The position numbers were made by a program, and so were the translations under genes. Below, in pieces: positions 41,762-50,576 of a stretch of DNA of 59,909 nt. Under the pieces are notes generated by a model that was given only the letters and a program-made list of their open reading frames with translations, did no database searches and was not told the origin of the DNA. The stretch lies in the NCBI RefSeq assembly GCF_005893125.1, contig NZ_VCJS01000067.1, positions 1-59,909 of the forward strand, given 5' to 3'. The stretch's first letter is position 1. Each line of letters begins with the position of its first letter. The stretch comes from Nonomuraea basaltis (GTDB lineage Bacteria; Actinomycetota; Actinomycetes; Streptosporangiales; Streptosporangiaceae).

Positions 41762-42958
41762 ATGAGCGATTCTGTGACATTGCCCCTGCACATGCGGCGC
41801 ACCGCCTTCGACCCGGTCCCCGAGCTCGCGTCGGTGCGCGAGGGGGAAGGCGTGCATCGGACGTCTACCCCGTTCGGGATGGACGCCTGGCTCGTGACCC
41901 GCTACGCCGACGTCCGGCAGGTGCTCAGCGACCACCAACGCTTCAGCAACGCCCTGCCCCTGCAATTTCACCCGCCGGGCGCGCCGGAGATGACCGACGA
42001 GCAGATCAAGGCGATGCGGGCGGGCAACCTGCTCGGCTTCGACCCGCCCGAGCACACGCGGCTGCGCCGGATGCTGACGCCCGAATTCACCATGCGCCGG
42101 ATGCGCCGCCTGGAACCGCGCATCCACGACATCGTCGCCGACCACCTCGACGCCATGGAGCGCACCGGCTCGCCGGTCGACCTGGTCACGGCCTTCGCCC
42201 TGCCGATCCCCTCCCTGGTGATCTGCGAGCTGCTCGGAGTGCCGTACGAGGACCGGGACGACTTCCAGCGGCGCACCGGCACGCTGCTGGACCTTTCGCT
42301 GCCCGTCGAGGAGCGGATGGCGGCGCAGATGGAGTCGCGCGCCTACATGGCGGGTCTGGTCACCCGTGCCCAGGCCGAGCCGGGCGAGGACATGCTCGGC
42401 ATGCTCGTGCGCGAGCACGGCGACGACCTGTCCGCCGACGAGCTCGCCGGCATCGCCAGCCTGCTGCTGCTGGCCGGCCACGAGACCACCTCGAACATGC
42501 TCGGGCTCGGCACCCTGGCGCTGCTGCGCCACCCCGACCAGCTGGAACTGCTCAGCAAGGAGCCCGAGCGGATCAACGCCACGGTGGAGGAGCTGCTGCG
42601 CTGGCTCAGCATCGTGCACTCCGGCGTGGTCAAGTTCACCACCACCGAGGTCGAGCTGGCAGGTACGCGCATCCCGGCCGGCGCGCTGGTCATGTGCGCC
42701 CTGGCTGCCGCCAACCGCGACCCCGCGTTCATCTCCGAGCCCGATCGCCTCGACATCACCCGCGGCGACCTCGGCCACGTCGCCTTGGGCCACGGCGTGC
42801 ACCACTGCCTGGGCGCCCCGCTGGCCAGGATGGAGATGCGCATCGCCTTCCCCGCCCTGTTCGAGCGCTTCCCCGGCCTGCGCGAGACCGGCACCCCGGC
42901 CGAGTTCCGCTCCTTCCACTTCGTGTACGGCCTGACCACCTTCGAGGTCGCCTGGTAG
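41762..42958 (+). CDS. Cytochrome P450
   Basis: A 398-residue soluble bacterial P450. The I-helix is LLLLAGHETTSNMLGLG with the acid-alcohol pair (E-T), the ExxR motif is EELLRW, and the heme-binding loop is LGHGVHHCLGAPLARMEMRI with the Cys ligand. The N-terminal part FDPPEHTRLRRMLTPEFTMR is standard. The ATG at 41762 follows AGGAGATG. It hydroxylates or epoxidises an unknown substrate and needs ferredoxin partners not encoded here. The TetR gene 45 bp downstream may control it. Confidence 0.93.
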   Translation: MSDSVTLPLHMRRTAFDPVPELASVREGEGVHRTSTPFGMDAWLVTRYADVRQVLSDHQRFSNALPLQFHPPGAPEMTDEQIKAMRAGNLLGFDPPEHTRLRRMLTPEFTMRRMRRLEPRIHDIVADHLDAMERTGSPVDLVTAFALPIPSLVICELLGVPYEDRDDFQRRTGTLLDLSLPVEERMAAQMESRAYMAGLVTRAQAEPGEDMLGMLVREHGDDLSADELAGIASLLLLAGHETTSNMLGLGTLALLRHPDQLELLSKEPERINATVEELLRWLSIVHSGVVKFTTTEVELAGTRIPAGALVMCALAAANRDPAFISEPDRLDITRGDLGHVALGHGVHHCLGAPLARMEMRIAFPALFERFPGLRETGTPAEFRSFHFVYGLTTFEVAW

Positions 42959-43002
42959 ATCTGCATTCCTTCCGCTCCGCGTGGCTTGCTAGCGTTCAGC
43001 CT

Positions 43003-43629
43003 GTGCACGAGCAGCGACAGCGAGCCGACGCGCTGCGTAACGCCGACAAGATCGTCAGAGCGGCGATCGCGATCCTGCGCGAGCACGGCCCCGAGGCCTC
43101 CCTCGAGGAGATCGCCCGCCTCGCGGGGACCGGAAGCGCCACGATCTACCGGCGGTTCGGCGACCGCGACGGGGTGATCCGGGCCGCCTTCCAGACGTAC
43201 TTCGCCGAAGAGGTCGAACCCCTCGTGCTGGCGGCGCATGACGCCCCCGACGCCGGGCAAGCGCTCACCGAGGCGCTGACCGCCACGGTCGCCACCCTGG
43301 CCGCCCATCAAGGGCTCCTGAAGGCGGCCAAGGAGTCGGGGGCGTTCACCGTCGACATCACCGCGCGGTTCATGGGGCCGCTCGGCGCCGTGCTGGCCAG
43401 GGCCCAGCGGCACGGCCAAGTGCGGACCGACCTGATCGTCCGCGACCTGGCCGCGATCGTCGTCATGGTGCTGGCCACCGCGCACCCCGATGACTCCGCC
43501 CACAACGACCCCCGGCGCTACCTGGCCCTGCTGCTGTCCAGCCTGCGGCCATCGGCCGACGACTTGCCCGCCCCCTCGCACATCCACCTGATCCCGGACG
43601 CGGACACCAGCCACCACCCCAGGCGGTAA
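43003..43629 (+). CDS. TetR/AcrR family regulator
   Basis: A 208-residue TetR protein: NADKIVRAAIAILREHGPEA and SLEEIARLAGTGSATIYRRF as HTH, then a helical C-terminal domain (TVATLAAHQGLLKAAKESG). The GTG at 43003 is chosen, because longer forms read antisense-like sequence through the P450 gene. TAGCGT lies 7 nt upstream, so the start may be leaderless. It probably regulates the adjacent P450. Confidence 0.85.
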   Translation: MHEQRQRADALRNADKIVRAAIAILREHGPEASLEEIARLAGTGSATIYRRFGDRDGVIRAAFQTYFAEEVEPLVLAAHDAPDAGQALTEALTATVATLAAHQGLLKAAKESGAFTVDITARFMGPLGAVLARAQRHGQVRTDLIVRDLAAIVVMVLATAHPDDSAHNDPRRYLALLLSSLRPSADDLPAPSHIHLIPDADTSHHPRR

Positions 43630-44048
43630 AGGGACCGGCCATGCCGGAGCGGCGTGCTCGACATCGTGCTCAGCGTGGTTCTCATGCCTGTCTTGCCGAT
43701 CACGTGGCCACACGGCGGTCGAGCAGGCCAGGTAGATGTTGGTGGTGGCCTCAATGCTGGATCAGGCCGCCGACTGGGACGGGAGCAACGTGGCCGGTTG
43801 CCGGAACGGTCTGCGCCAGGGCGAGGCCGATGTCGACCAGCGATGACCGGCGCAGGCAAGCGACATCGGCGATCGGAGTCCAAACTCATCCGCACCTCCC
43901 CTGACGCACCAGCACTTCGTGCCGCTGAAGCTTCGCCGGCACGAACTTACTGATCATCAACATTGGATGGAAACTGGAGGGCGTGGAAGGTCGTTACGCT
44001 CCTCGACCTGGGCCGGATAAGGACGTCGACACCCTTGTCGTCTCCAGT
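43630..44048. other. Region without an intact gene
   Basis: No complete gene is seen on either strand; open frames here lack starts with ribosome-binding sites and recognisable domains. Confidence 0.35.
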
Positions 44049-44221
44049 ATCGCGCGCACGAAGCCGGCGCGGTGCGCCCCGACCTCACCGTCGACGAGGT
44101 AATGGCACTGGTCGCCGGCGCCTTCGCCGCGATCCGCCACGCCGGCGCAGAAACCAGCCGCAAGCGCTCCGCGCACATCGCCCAGCTCATCCTCGACGGG
44201 CTACGACCCCAGCCCCGGTAA
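44049..44221 (+). pseudogene. TetR-family C-terminal remnant
   Basis: The frame reads EAGAVRPDLTVDEVMALVAG and AFAAIRHAGAETSRKRSAHI, ending at TAA 44219-44221. This is the end of a TetR C-terminal domain (the xxxVRxDLTxxDVxxL motif). No HTH part remains. Confidence 0.65.
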
Positions 44222-44423
44222 GCAACGCACACTCCCAAATACCGAAGGATCCACGATCCTGCGGACGACAACCGTCATTCGCAAACGCCACGATCAAGGC
44301 CGGGCACCACTGACCTACAAAGTCGCCCGACGACGTGGTTGCGTGGCGGGATCCCGCCCCCTTGTTCACCGTGTCGCGGAAGGCCTTCGCTCCCCAATTG
44401 CGACTCGTCCGTAAGCTGAAGGT

Positions 44424-47400
44424 GTGTCCCCCCCACTGGTCCTGCTCGACGACGTCCGCTGGCGGGGCGTGCGCGTGGTCGGCGATCGCGCGCAAACCCT
44501 GCTGGCCGTACTCGCCATGCACGGGCGCGCAGGGGTCAGTGTCGAGCGCCTGGTCGATGAGCTGTGGCCCGACGAGGCGCCGGCCAACCCGACGAAGGCG
44601 CTGCAGGTGGTGATCTCGCGGACCAGGGCGGCGACCTGCGCCGACGTCGCGGTGAGGATGCCGCATGGTTACCGGCTCGGACTGCCCGCTGGTCAGGTGG
44701 ACGTGCTGCTGCTCGGCGCGCTGGTGGAGCAGGCGCGGGCCGCACTGGGCGAGGACGACATGGCGCTCGCGCGTCGCCGCGCCGAGGAGGCCATGGGTCT
44801 CGTGGCCGGCGGCTTGGACGGTGCCACGGGCCCTCTCGCTGAGCTGAGGGGCGTCGCAGCAGGGTGGGTGGCTGAGGCGCGACGGGTGGCGGCTATCGCG
44901 CGGAGCCGCAGCGGCGCTCACGAGGGCGCGCTGCCGCTGTTGGAGGAGGCCGCGGCCGATCGGCCACACGACGAGGAGCTGCTCGCCTGCCTGCTGCGCA
45001 GCGAGGCCGCCGTACGAGGTGCCGCCGCCGCTCTGGAGCGTTACGAGCGGTATCGCGCGGGCCTGGTCGCGCGGCTCGGCACTGGACCAGGGCCTGAGCT
45101 CGCCCGCGTGTACGCCGAACTCCTCGTCGCCGATCGGCCGGTACGTGAGGGCATCCTGTTCGACGGTTCCTCGCTGCTCGGCCGCGACGGCGACATCCGT
45201 GCGGTGCACGCCCTGTTGCAGACCAACCGGGTGGTCTCCATCATCGGCCCTGGCGGACTGGGCAAGACGCGGCTGGCCCATGTCGTCGGCAGGAACGCCA
45301 CTCAGCCCATCGCTCACTTCGTCGAGCTCGTCGGCGTCTCCTCGCCGGAGGGCGTGGTGGGCGAGGTGGGCTCGGCGCTCGGGGTTCGGGACTCGATCAG
45401 TGGGCGTCGTGCCCTGACCGCTGAGCAGCGCTCCGACGTACGCACCCGGATCGCCCAGCATCTCGACCAGGCTCCGGCGCTGCTGATCCTGGACAACTGC
45501 GAGCACGTGATCGAGGCCGTCGCCGACCTGGTGGCGTTCCTGACCGTGACGACCCGCGACCTGCGCGTGCTCATCACCTCGCGCGCCCCCTTGTCGATCC
45601 CCGCCGAACGCGTCTACCTGCTCGGCGAGCTGCCCACGGGCGACGCGGTGGAGTTGTTCCGCCAGCGCGCCACGGCCGCCCGCCCGGGTGTGCGGATCGA
45701 CGAGGGAGTGGTCGAGGAGGTTGTCGCCCGCCTCGACGGGCTGCCGCTCGCGATCGAGCTGGCCGCGGCCAGGGTGCGGGTGATGTCGGTGGAGGAGATC
45801 GCGCGGCGCCTGGCGGACCGGTTCGCCCTGCTGCGCGGAGGGAACCGTACGGCCCCCGACCGGCACAAGACGCTGCTCGCGGTCATCGACTGGTCGTGGA
45901 ATCTGCTGGAGGAGCCAGAACGGCAGGCGTTGCGGTGGTTGTCTCTGTTCGGCGACGGTTTCACGCTGGCCACGGCCGAGCACGTACTCGGCCCGGACAC
46001 CCTGCACGTCATAGACGCGCTGACCGAGCAGTCGATGCTGAGCGTCCGCGAGACGACGTACGGCCTGCGCTACCGGATGCTGGAGACCGTCAGGGAGTTC
46101 GGGCGGATGCGGCTGAACGAGGCCGGCGAGGAGGCGCCCGCCCGGACGGCGCAGCGGGCCTGGGCGACGGCGTACACCCTCGAACACGCCTCCCGGCTGT
46201 TCGGCCCAGCGCAGTTCGCGGCGGCCGACGCGTTGGACGCCGAGGAGAGCAATCTCGCCGAACTGCTCCGGCAGGCTCTCGGCGACGCCGATCCCGTCAC
46301 GACGGTCCAGTTGCTGGCCGGCGTCGGCGCATTGTGGTCGATCCGTGGCGACCACTCCCGGGTGTTCGTTCACCGGGACGCGATCAACCAGGCGATCACC
46401 GGCTGGGTTCCGCCGCCGTACCTCGTCGAGGTGACCAGGGCCGCCATGCTCATCATGCTCATGAACATCATGATCATCACCGACCACCGCGACGATCCGC
46501 TGCGCGACCTCCTCCGCACGCTGCCCACCAGTGACACCACGGATCCCCGCCTGGCGGCGATGGCCACGGTGCTGATCGCGTGCGACGCTGCCGACGACGC
46601 CGACGTGCGCCACCGGCTGGCGGAGTTGTCCCGGAGCGCCGACCGTGACGTGGCCTTGGCGGCGACGCAGACGAACGTCCACGTCTTGGAGAACGCGGGA
46701 GCCGTGACCGAGGCGATCGAGGCCGCCGAGCGAACTCTGACGATGCTCCGCGAGGACGAGGGGCCGTGGGTCGCCGCGATCATGCACGCCACGCTGGCCA
46801 ACCTGGTCATGCAGCTCGGCGACCGCAGGCGGGCGGTCGGACACGCGCGGACCGCCATCCCGGTCCTGAGCCGGCTCGGCGCCACCGATGACGAGACCCA
46901 GCTCCGCGCGGTGCTGCTGATCTCCGCGCTCGCCGACGGCGACCTCGACACCGCGGAGGCCGAGCTCGCCGAGATCGCCCGGATCAACGACAACGAGGCA
47001 GTGCTCGGCGGGGTGGCGATCGTCTCGTTGTGCGCGGCCGAGCTCGCCCTCGCCCGCGGCGAGACGGCCGCCGCGCTCGCGGAATACCGCCTGGCCGTCC
47101 AGCGGGCGCGCGACCTGCGCGTGCCCGGGGTGCCGCGCGCGGAGCTCATGCCGTGGACGATCATCGCGGAGTCGGTCACCCTGACGGCGTACGCGTACCA
47201 CGCCCCGCCGGAAGACGCCCGGTACGGCGAGGAGCTGTTCTCCACCGTCCGGGGCTGCGACCTGCTGGCCGCGGAAAACCTCGACTACCCGCTGTGCGGC
47301 TCGATGCTCTTCGCGCTCGGCGCCTGGGGGCTGCTGCGGGGAGCAATGGCTCCCCGCGACGCGATCGGGTTGCTGGTGCTGGCCGAGCGGTTCGCGTACA

Positions 47401-47711
47401 ACAGCAGCATGCCCTGCATGACCTTCGAGCGGATCGAACCGTACGCGGAGCGGGCCGAGCCGGGGCTGATCGCAGCTGTGCGGGCCGAGTACGGCGATCG
47501 ACGCGGCCCTGACCTGCTCGACGAGGCGCGCGGTCTCGTTGAGCAGGTCTCCGGCCGTGACGGGCGGAGGTCACATGTGCCGCTTGTAACTGCGTACCGA
47601 CAGTGGCGCGAAGATCGCGATGACGATCAGGCACGCCAGGAGCGTCCAGGCCACCTCTCCGCTGACGAGGGCGCTGTTGGCGAGGTCGCGGGCGGCCGTG
47701 ACCAGGTGTGA
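44424..47711 (+). CDS. AfsR/SARP family regulator (Trans_reg_C, BTAD, NB-ARC, TPR)
   Basis: A 1,095-residue regulator. Residues about 20-95 form an OmpR-like winged helix (GVSVERLVDELWPDEAPANP, KALQVVISRTRAATC). The BTAD is at about 95-240, NB-ARC from about 265 with P-loop GPGGLGKTR and Walker B ALLILDNCEHVIEA, then a helical/TPR-like region up to about 1,050. This is the AfsR-type arrangement that controls antibiotic or stress genes. The last ~46 codons (after about 47570) read antisense into the convergent ABC permease; the true end was probably earlier. The GTG at 44424 begins MSPPLVLLDD. Confidence 0.9.
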   Translation: MSPPLVLLDDVRWRGVRVVGDRAQTLLAVLAMHGRAGVSVERLVDELWPDEAPANPTKALQVVISRTRAATCADVAVRMPHGYRLGLPAGQVDVLLLGALVEQARAALGEDDMALARRRAEEAMGLVAGGLDGATGPLAELRGVAAGWVAEARRVAAIARSRSGAHEGALPLLEEAAADRPHDEELLACLLRSEAAVRGAAAALERYERYRAGLVARLGTGPGPELARVYAELLVADRPVREGILFDGSSLLGRDGDIRAVHALLQTNRVVSIIGPGGLGKTRLAHVVGRNATQPIAHFVELVGVSSPEGVVGEVGSALGVRDSISGRRALTAEQRSDVRTRIAQHLDQAPALLILDNCEHVIEAVADLVAFLTVTTRDLRVLITSRAPLSIPAERVYLLGELPTGDAVELFRQRATAARPGVRIDEGVVEEVVARLDGLPLAIELAAARVRVMSVEEIARRLADRFALLRGGNRTAPDRHKTLLAVIDWSWNLLEEPERQALRWLSLFGDGFTLATAEHVLGPDTLHVIDALTEQSMLSVRETTYGLRYRMLETVREFGRMRLNEAGEEAPARTAQRAWATAYTLEHASRLFGPAQFAAADALDAEESNLAELLRQALGDADPVTTVQLLAGVGALWSIRGDHSRVFVHRDAINQAITGWVPPPYLVEVTRAAMLIMLMNIMIITDHRDDPLRDLLRTLPTSDTTDPRLAAMATVLIACDAADDADVRHRLAELSRSADRDVALAATQTNVHVLENAGAVTEAIEAAERTLTMLREDEGPWVAAIMHATLANLVMQLGDRRRAVGHARTAIPVLSRLGATDDETQLRAVLLISALADGDLDTAEAELAEIARINDNEAVLGGVAIVSLCAAELALARGETAAALAEYRLAVQRARDLRVPGVPRAELMPWTIIAESVTLTAYAYHAPPEDARYGEELFSTVRGCDLLAAENLDYPLCGSMLFALGAWGLLRGAMAPRDAIGLLVLAERFAYNSSMPCMTFERIEPYAERAEPGLIAAVRAEYGDRRGPDLLDEARGLVEQVSGRDGRRSHVPLVTAYRQWREDRDDDQARQERPGHLSADEGAVGEVAGGRDQV

Positions 47712-48407
47712 GACCGGGTTGATCCGTACGAACGCGGCCAGCCAGCCGGGCAGGGTCTCGACGGGGACGAACGCGTTCGACAGGAACGTCAGCGGGAACA
47801 AGATCATCATGGAGATGCCCTGGACGGCCTGGGCGCTCCTGGCGATCGTGCCGACCCAGGTGAAGACCCACGCCAGCGACCAGCCCGTGATGATCGCCAG
47901 CAGGATCGCGGCGAGCACGCCGCCCGCTCCGCCGCCCGGGCGGTAGCCCATCAGCAGGCCCATGGCGAAGGTCAGAGTGGCCGCGATCGTGTAGCGCAGC
48001 AGGTCGGCCACCATTGGGCCGGCGAGCGGCGCGATCCGGGCGATCGGCAGCGACTTGAACCGGTCGAAGACGCCCTTCTCCAGGTCCTCGCGGAGTTGCG
48101 TGCCCGTGGCCATGCACGTCGTCAGCACGGTCTGGGCGAGGATGCCGGGGATCATCAGGGGGAGGTAGCTCTGTACGTCGCCTGCGATGGCGCCGCCGAA
48201 GACGAAGGCGAACATCGCGGTGAACAGGATGGGCTGCAGCGCCACGTCGAAGAACTGCTCCGGGTTGCGGCGCATCTTCTTGACCGCCCGCCACGCCATC
48301 GTCAGGGTCTGGCCGAGCGTCTCTCTCATGGAGACGCGCCGCCGGGCGGCCGCCACGCGATCGGCGGCCCGGACCGCCTCGCGGGCGGGTGCGATCATGG
48401 TGCTCAT
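47571..48407 (-). CDS. ABC-2 type transporter permease (DrrB-like)
   Basis: A 278-residue permease with about six helices: PEQFFDVALQPILFTAMFAF, ILAQTVLTTCMATGTQLRED, GVFDRFKSLPIARIAPLAGP and NAFVPVETLPGWLAAFVRIN. It matches the daunorubicin-resistance DrrB type. The ATG at 48407 overlaps the ATPase stop (ATGA), giving translational coupling. Its 3' part overlaps the SARP gene antisense over 141 bp. Confidence 0.9.
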   Translation of the reverse strand: MSTMIAPAREAVRAADRVAAARRRVSMRETLGQTLTMAWRAVKKMRRNPEQFFDVALQPILFTAMFAFVFGGAIAGDVQSYLPLMIPGILAQTVLTTCMATGTQLREDLEKGVFDRFKSLPIARIAPLAGPMVADLLRYTIAATLTFAMGLLMGYRPGGGAGGVLAAILLAIITGWSLAWVFTWVGTIARSAQAVQGISMMILFPLTFLSNAFVPVETLPGWLAAFVRINPVSHLVTAARDLANSALVSGEVAWTLLACLIVIAIFAPLSVRSYKRHM

Positions 48408-49429
48408 CGGTTCTCCTCCGTGCCGGTCTTGTCGTCCCCGTCCGTCTCGTGGCCGGTGAGGGCGAGGAACACCTCGTCCAGGCTGGGCTTGGCCACGCTG
48501 ACCGAAGAGATCGACACCCCGGCGGTGCGCAGCGCGATCAGTACGTCCGCGGCCAGGTCGGCCTGGTCGAGGGCGACGTTGAGGCGGCCCTGCTCCGGGC
48601 CGAGAACCGGGTCGGAGCCGAGGACGCGCCGCACGACCCCCACGGCGGTGGGCACCTCGCCCGGCTCGGCGAGCAGCAACTGGAGGGCGGAGTTGCCGAC
48701 CGCGGTCTTCAACTCGTCGGGGGTGCCCTCGGCGACCTTGCGGCCGTGGTCGATGACGGCGACGCGATCGGCGAGCTGATCGGCCTCGTCCAGATATTGC
48801 GTGGTCAGCAGCACTGTGCAGCCATCGGCGACCAGACCGCGGATGGTGTCCCACATCTGGCCGCGCGTGCGCGGATCGAGACCGGTGGTCGGCTCGTCGA
48901 GGAAGATCAGCGGTGGCCTGGTGATCAGGCTGGCCGCCAGGTCGAGGCGCCGGCGCATGCCACCGGAGAACTGCGCGATCGGTCTGTCGGCAGCCTCCTC
49001 CAGGCCGAACTGGCCCAGCAATTCGACGGCGATGCGCCGGGCGCGCGATGCGGCGATGCCCTGCAGGCGACTGAAGAGCCAGAGGTTCTCGCGGGCAGTC
49101 AGGTTCTCGTCGACCGACGCGTACTGTCCGGTGACGCCGACCAGCTGGCGAATCATGTGCGGGTTGGCGGCCACGTCGACCCCGAAGATCTCGGCACGAC
49201 CGGCGTCGATCTTCAACAGCGTGGCCAGCATCCGTAGCGTGGTGGTCTTGCCGGCGCCGTTCGGGCCGAGGACGCCGAAGACCTCACCGGGACGTACATC
49301 CAGGTCGATCCCATCGACGGCACGGTGCCCGCCGAACGTCTTCACCAGCCCTTCCGCACGTACGGCCAGATCTGTGGCTCCGTCGGAGGCGGGGCCGCCC
49401 CCGGTGCGTCCGAGTTTTGCGATGCTCAT
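48404..49429 (-). CDS. DrrA-like ABC transporter ATP-binding protein
   Basis: A 341-residue ATPase with Walker A GPNGAGKTTTLR, signature FSGGMRRRLDLAA, Walker B LIFLDEPTTGLD and the DrrA C-terminal extension ending in SLDEVFLALTGHE. With the permease at 47571 it forms a second drug-type exporter. The N-terminal ~20 residues before the P-loop domain are a flexible extension; the start at 49429 is accepted. A relation to control by the convergent SARP protein or the AraC-type gene is possible. Confidence 0.92.
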   Translation of the reverse strand: MSIAKLGRTGGGPASDGATDLAVRAEGLVKTFGGHRAVDGIDLDVRPGEVFGVLGPNGAGKTTTLRMLATLLKIDAGRAEIFGVDVAANPHMIRQLVGVTGQYASVDENLTARENLWLFSRLQGIAASRARRIAVELLGQFGLEEAADRPIAQFSGGMRRRLDLAASLITRPPLIFLDEPTTGLDPRTRGQMWDTIRGLVADGCTVLLTTQYLDEADQLADRVAVIDHGRKVAEGTPDELKTAVGNSALQLLLAEPGEVPTAVGVVRRVLGSDPVLGPEQGRLNVALDQADLAADVLIALRTAGVSISSVSVAKPSLDEVFLALTGHETDGDDKTGTEENR

Positions 49430-49527
49430 GGCTTCACTCTCGGCGGCGCCGGTTTCACGGCACCCTCAGCCGGTTTCACCGGTTGCCGGGAGCGACGCTT
49501 GTGACAGCAGTGGCGAGGACCACAGCC

Positions 49528-50475
49528 TCACGCCCGGAACGTGCGGCGGTAGGCATCCGGCGGTACGCCGATCGTGCGGTGGAAGTGGCGGCGCAGTGTC
49601 GTCGCCGTGCCCATGCCCGCGGACGAGGCGATCGTGTCGACGCTGTCGTCCGTGGTCTCCAGCAGCTCCTGCGCGCGGCGGATCCGCTGCGTCAGCAGCC
49701 ACTGCAGCGGGGTGGTGCCGGTTACCGAGCGGAAGTGGCGGGCCAGGTGGCGCGAGCTCATGTTCGCCTGACGGGCCAGGTCCTCAACGGTGAGCGGCTG
49801 GTCCAGCCGCCTCATCACCCAGGGGAGCAGCTCAGCCAGGGCATGGCCGTCCTGGGCGGGCACCGGTGTGGTGACGAACTGGGCCTGGCCACCGGCCCGG
49901 TGGGGCGGCACGACCAGGCGGCGGGCGACCACGTTGGCGATCGCCGAGCCGTGGTCGCGCCGGACCAGATGCAGGCACAGGTCCATCGCTGCGGCCTTGC
50001 CCGCAGACGTGAGCACGCTGCCGTTGTCGACGTAGAGCACGTCCGGGTCGACCTTCACCCGGGGATAGCGCGCGGCCAGTTCCTCGGTGTGGGCCCAGTG
50101 CGTGGTCGCGCGCAGCCCGTCCAGCAGGCCGGCGGCGGCGAGCACGAACGCGCCCGTGCACAGGGAGACCACCCGCGCGCCTGACTCGTGGGCCGCGCGC
50201 ACCGCCTCGACCAGGTCGGCCGGCGGGTCCTCGTCAACGTCCGCCAAGGCGGGAACGATCACGGTGTCGGCGTGCGCCAGCCGGTCGAGCCCGCAGTCCG
50301 GCTCCATGAGGAACCGGCCGACCCGGACGGCGTGCGTGCCGCACACCCTGACGTCGTACCAGGGACTTGGCACGGCGTCCGGGGCGGAGCCGAAGACCTC
50401 GTAGGCCAGGGCCAGCTCGAAGTGCAGCATCCCGTCGGTAGCGGCGACCGCGACGGAGCGTGGGAAAGAGCTCAT
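49528..50475 (-). CDS. GlxA family AraC-type regulator
   Basis: A 315-residue regulator. The N-terminal DJ-1/PfpI-like domain (VAVAATDGMLHFELALAYEV, ARVVSLCTGAFVLAAAGLLD) has a Cys at the nucleophile position in SLCTG. Two AraC HTH motifs follow at about 225-312: LTVEDLARQANMSSRHLARH, FRSVTGTTPLQWLLTQRIRR and IASSAGMGTATTLRRHF. It is the typical GlxA architecture. Its start codon at 50475 is covered by a 9-bp inverted repeat (50475-50509), suggesting autoregulation, and it lies divergent from the saccharopine-dehydrogenase-like gene. Confidence 0.9.
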   Translation of the reverse strand: MSSFPRSVAVAATDGMLHFELALAYEVFGSAPDAVPSPWYDVRVCGTHAVRVGRFLMEPDCGLDRLAHADTVIVPALADVDEDPPADLVEAVRAAHESGARVVSLCTGAFVLAAAGLLDGLRATTHWAHTEELAARYPRVKVDPDVLYVDNGSVLTSAGKAAAMDLCLHLVRRDHGSAIANVVARRLVVPPHRAGGQAQFVTTPVPAQDGHALAELLPWVMRRLDQPLTVEDLARQANMSSRHLARHFRSVTGTTPLQWLLTQRIRRAQELLETTDDSVDTIASSAGMGTATTLRRHFHRTIGVPPDAYRRTFRA

Positions 50476-50509
50476 GTCCGGAATTGTACGGGTCGTGTCG
50501 TTCCGGACA
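50475..50509. promoter_or_regulatory. 9-bp inverted repeat covering the GlxA start codon
   Basis: TGTCCGGAA (50475-50483) and TTCCGGACA (50501-50509) form a perfect inverted repeat with a 17-nt centre. The left arm includes the start codon of the minus-strand regulator, and the repeat lies 68 bp upstream of the divergent gene at 50577. Confidence 0.6.
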
Positions 50510-50576
50510 CTGGGCGCCGATGGGCAACGGGGACAGGATTCACGCAGTGAAGCACTTCGAGCACGAGGGAGCAGGC

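Noticed and set aside
44187..47201. A 1,004-codon open frame on the minus strand opposite the SARP gene.
   Set aside because: It is exactly antisense to a well-supported regulator gene, has a Gly/Arg/His/Gln-rich composition typical of GC-rich shadow frames and shows no domain.
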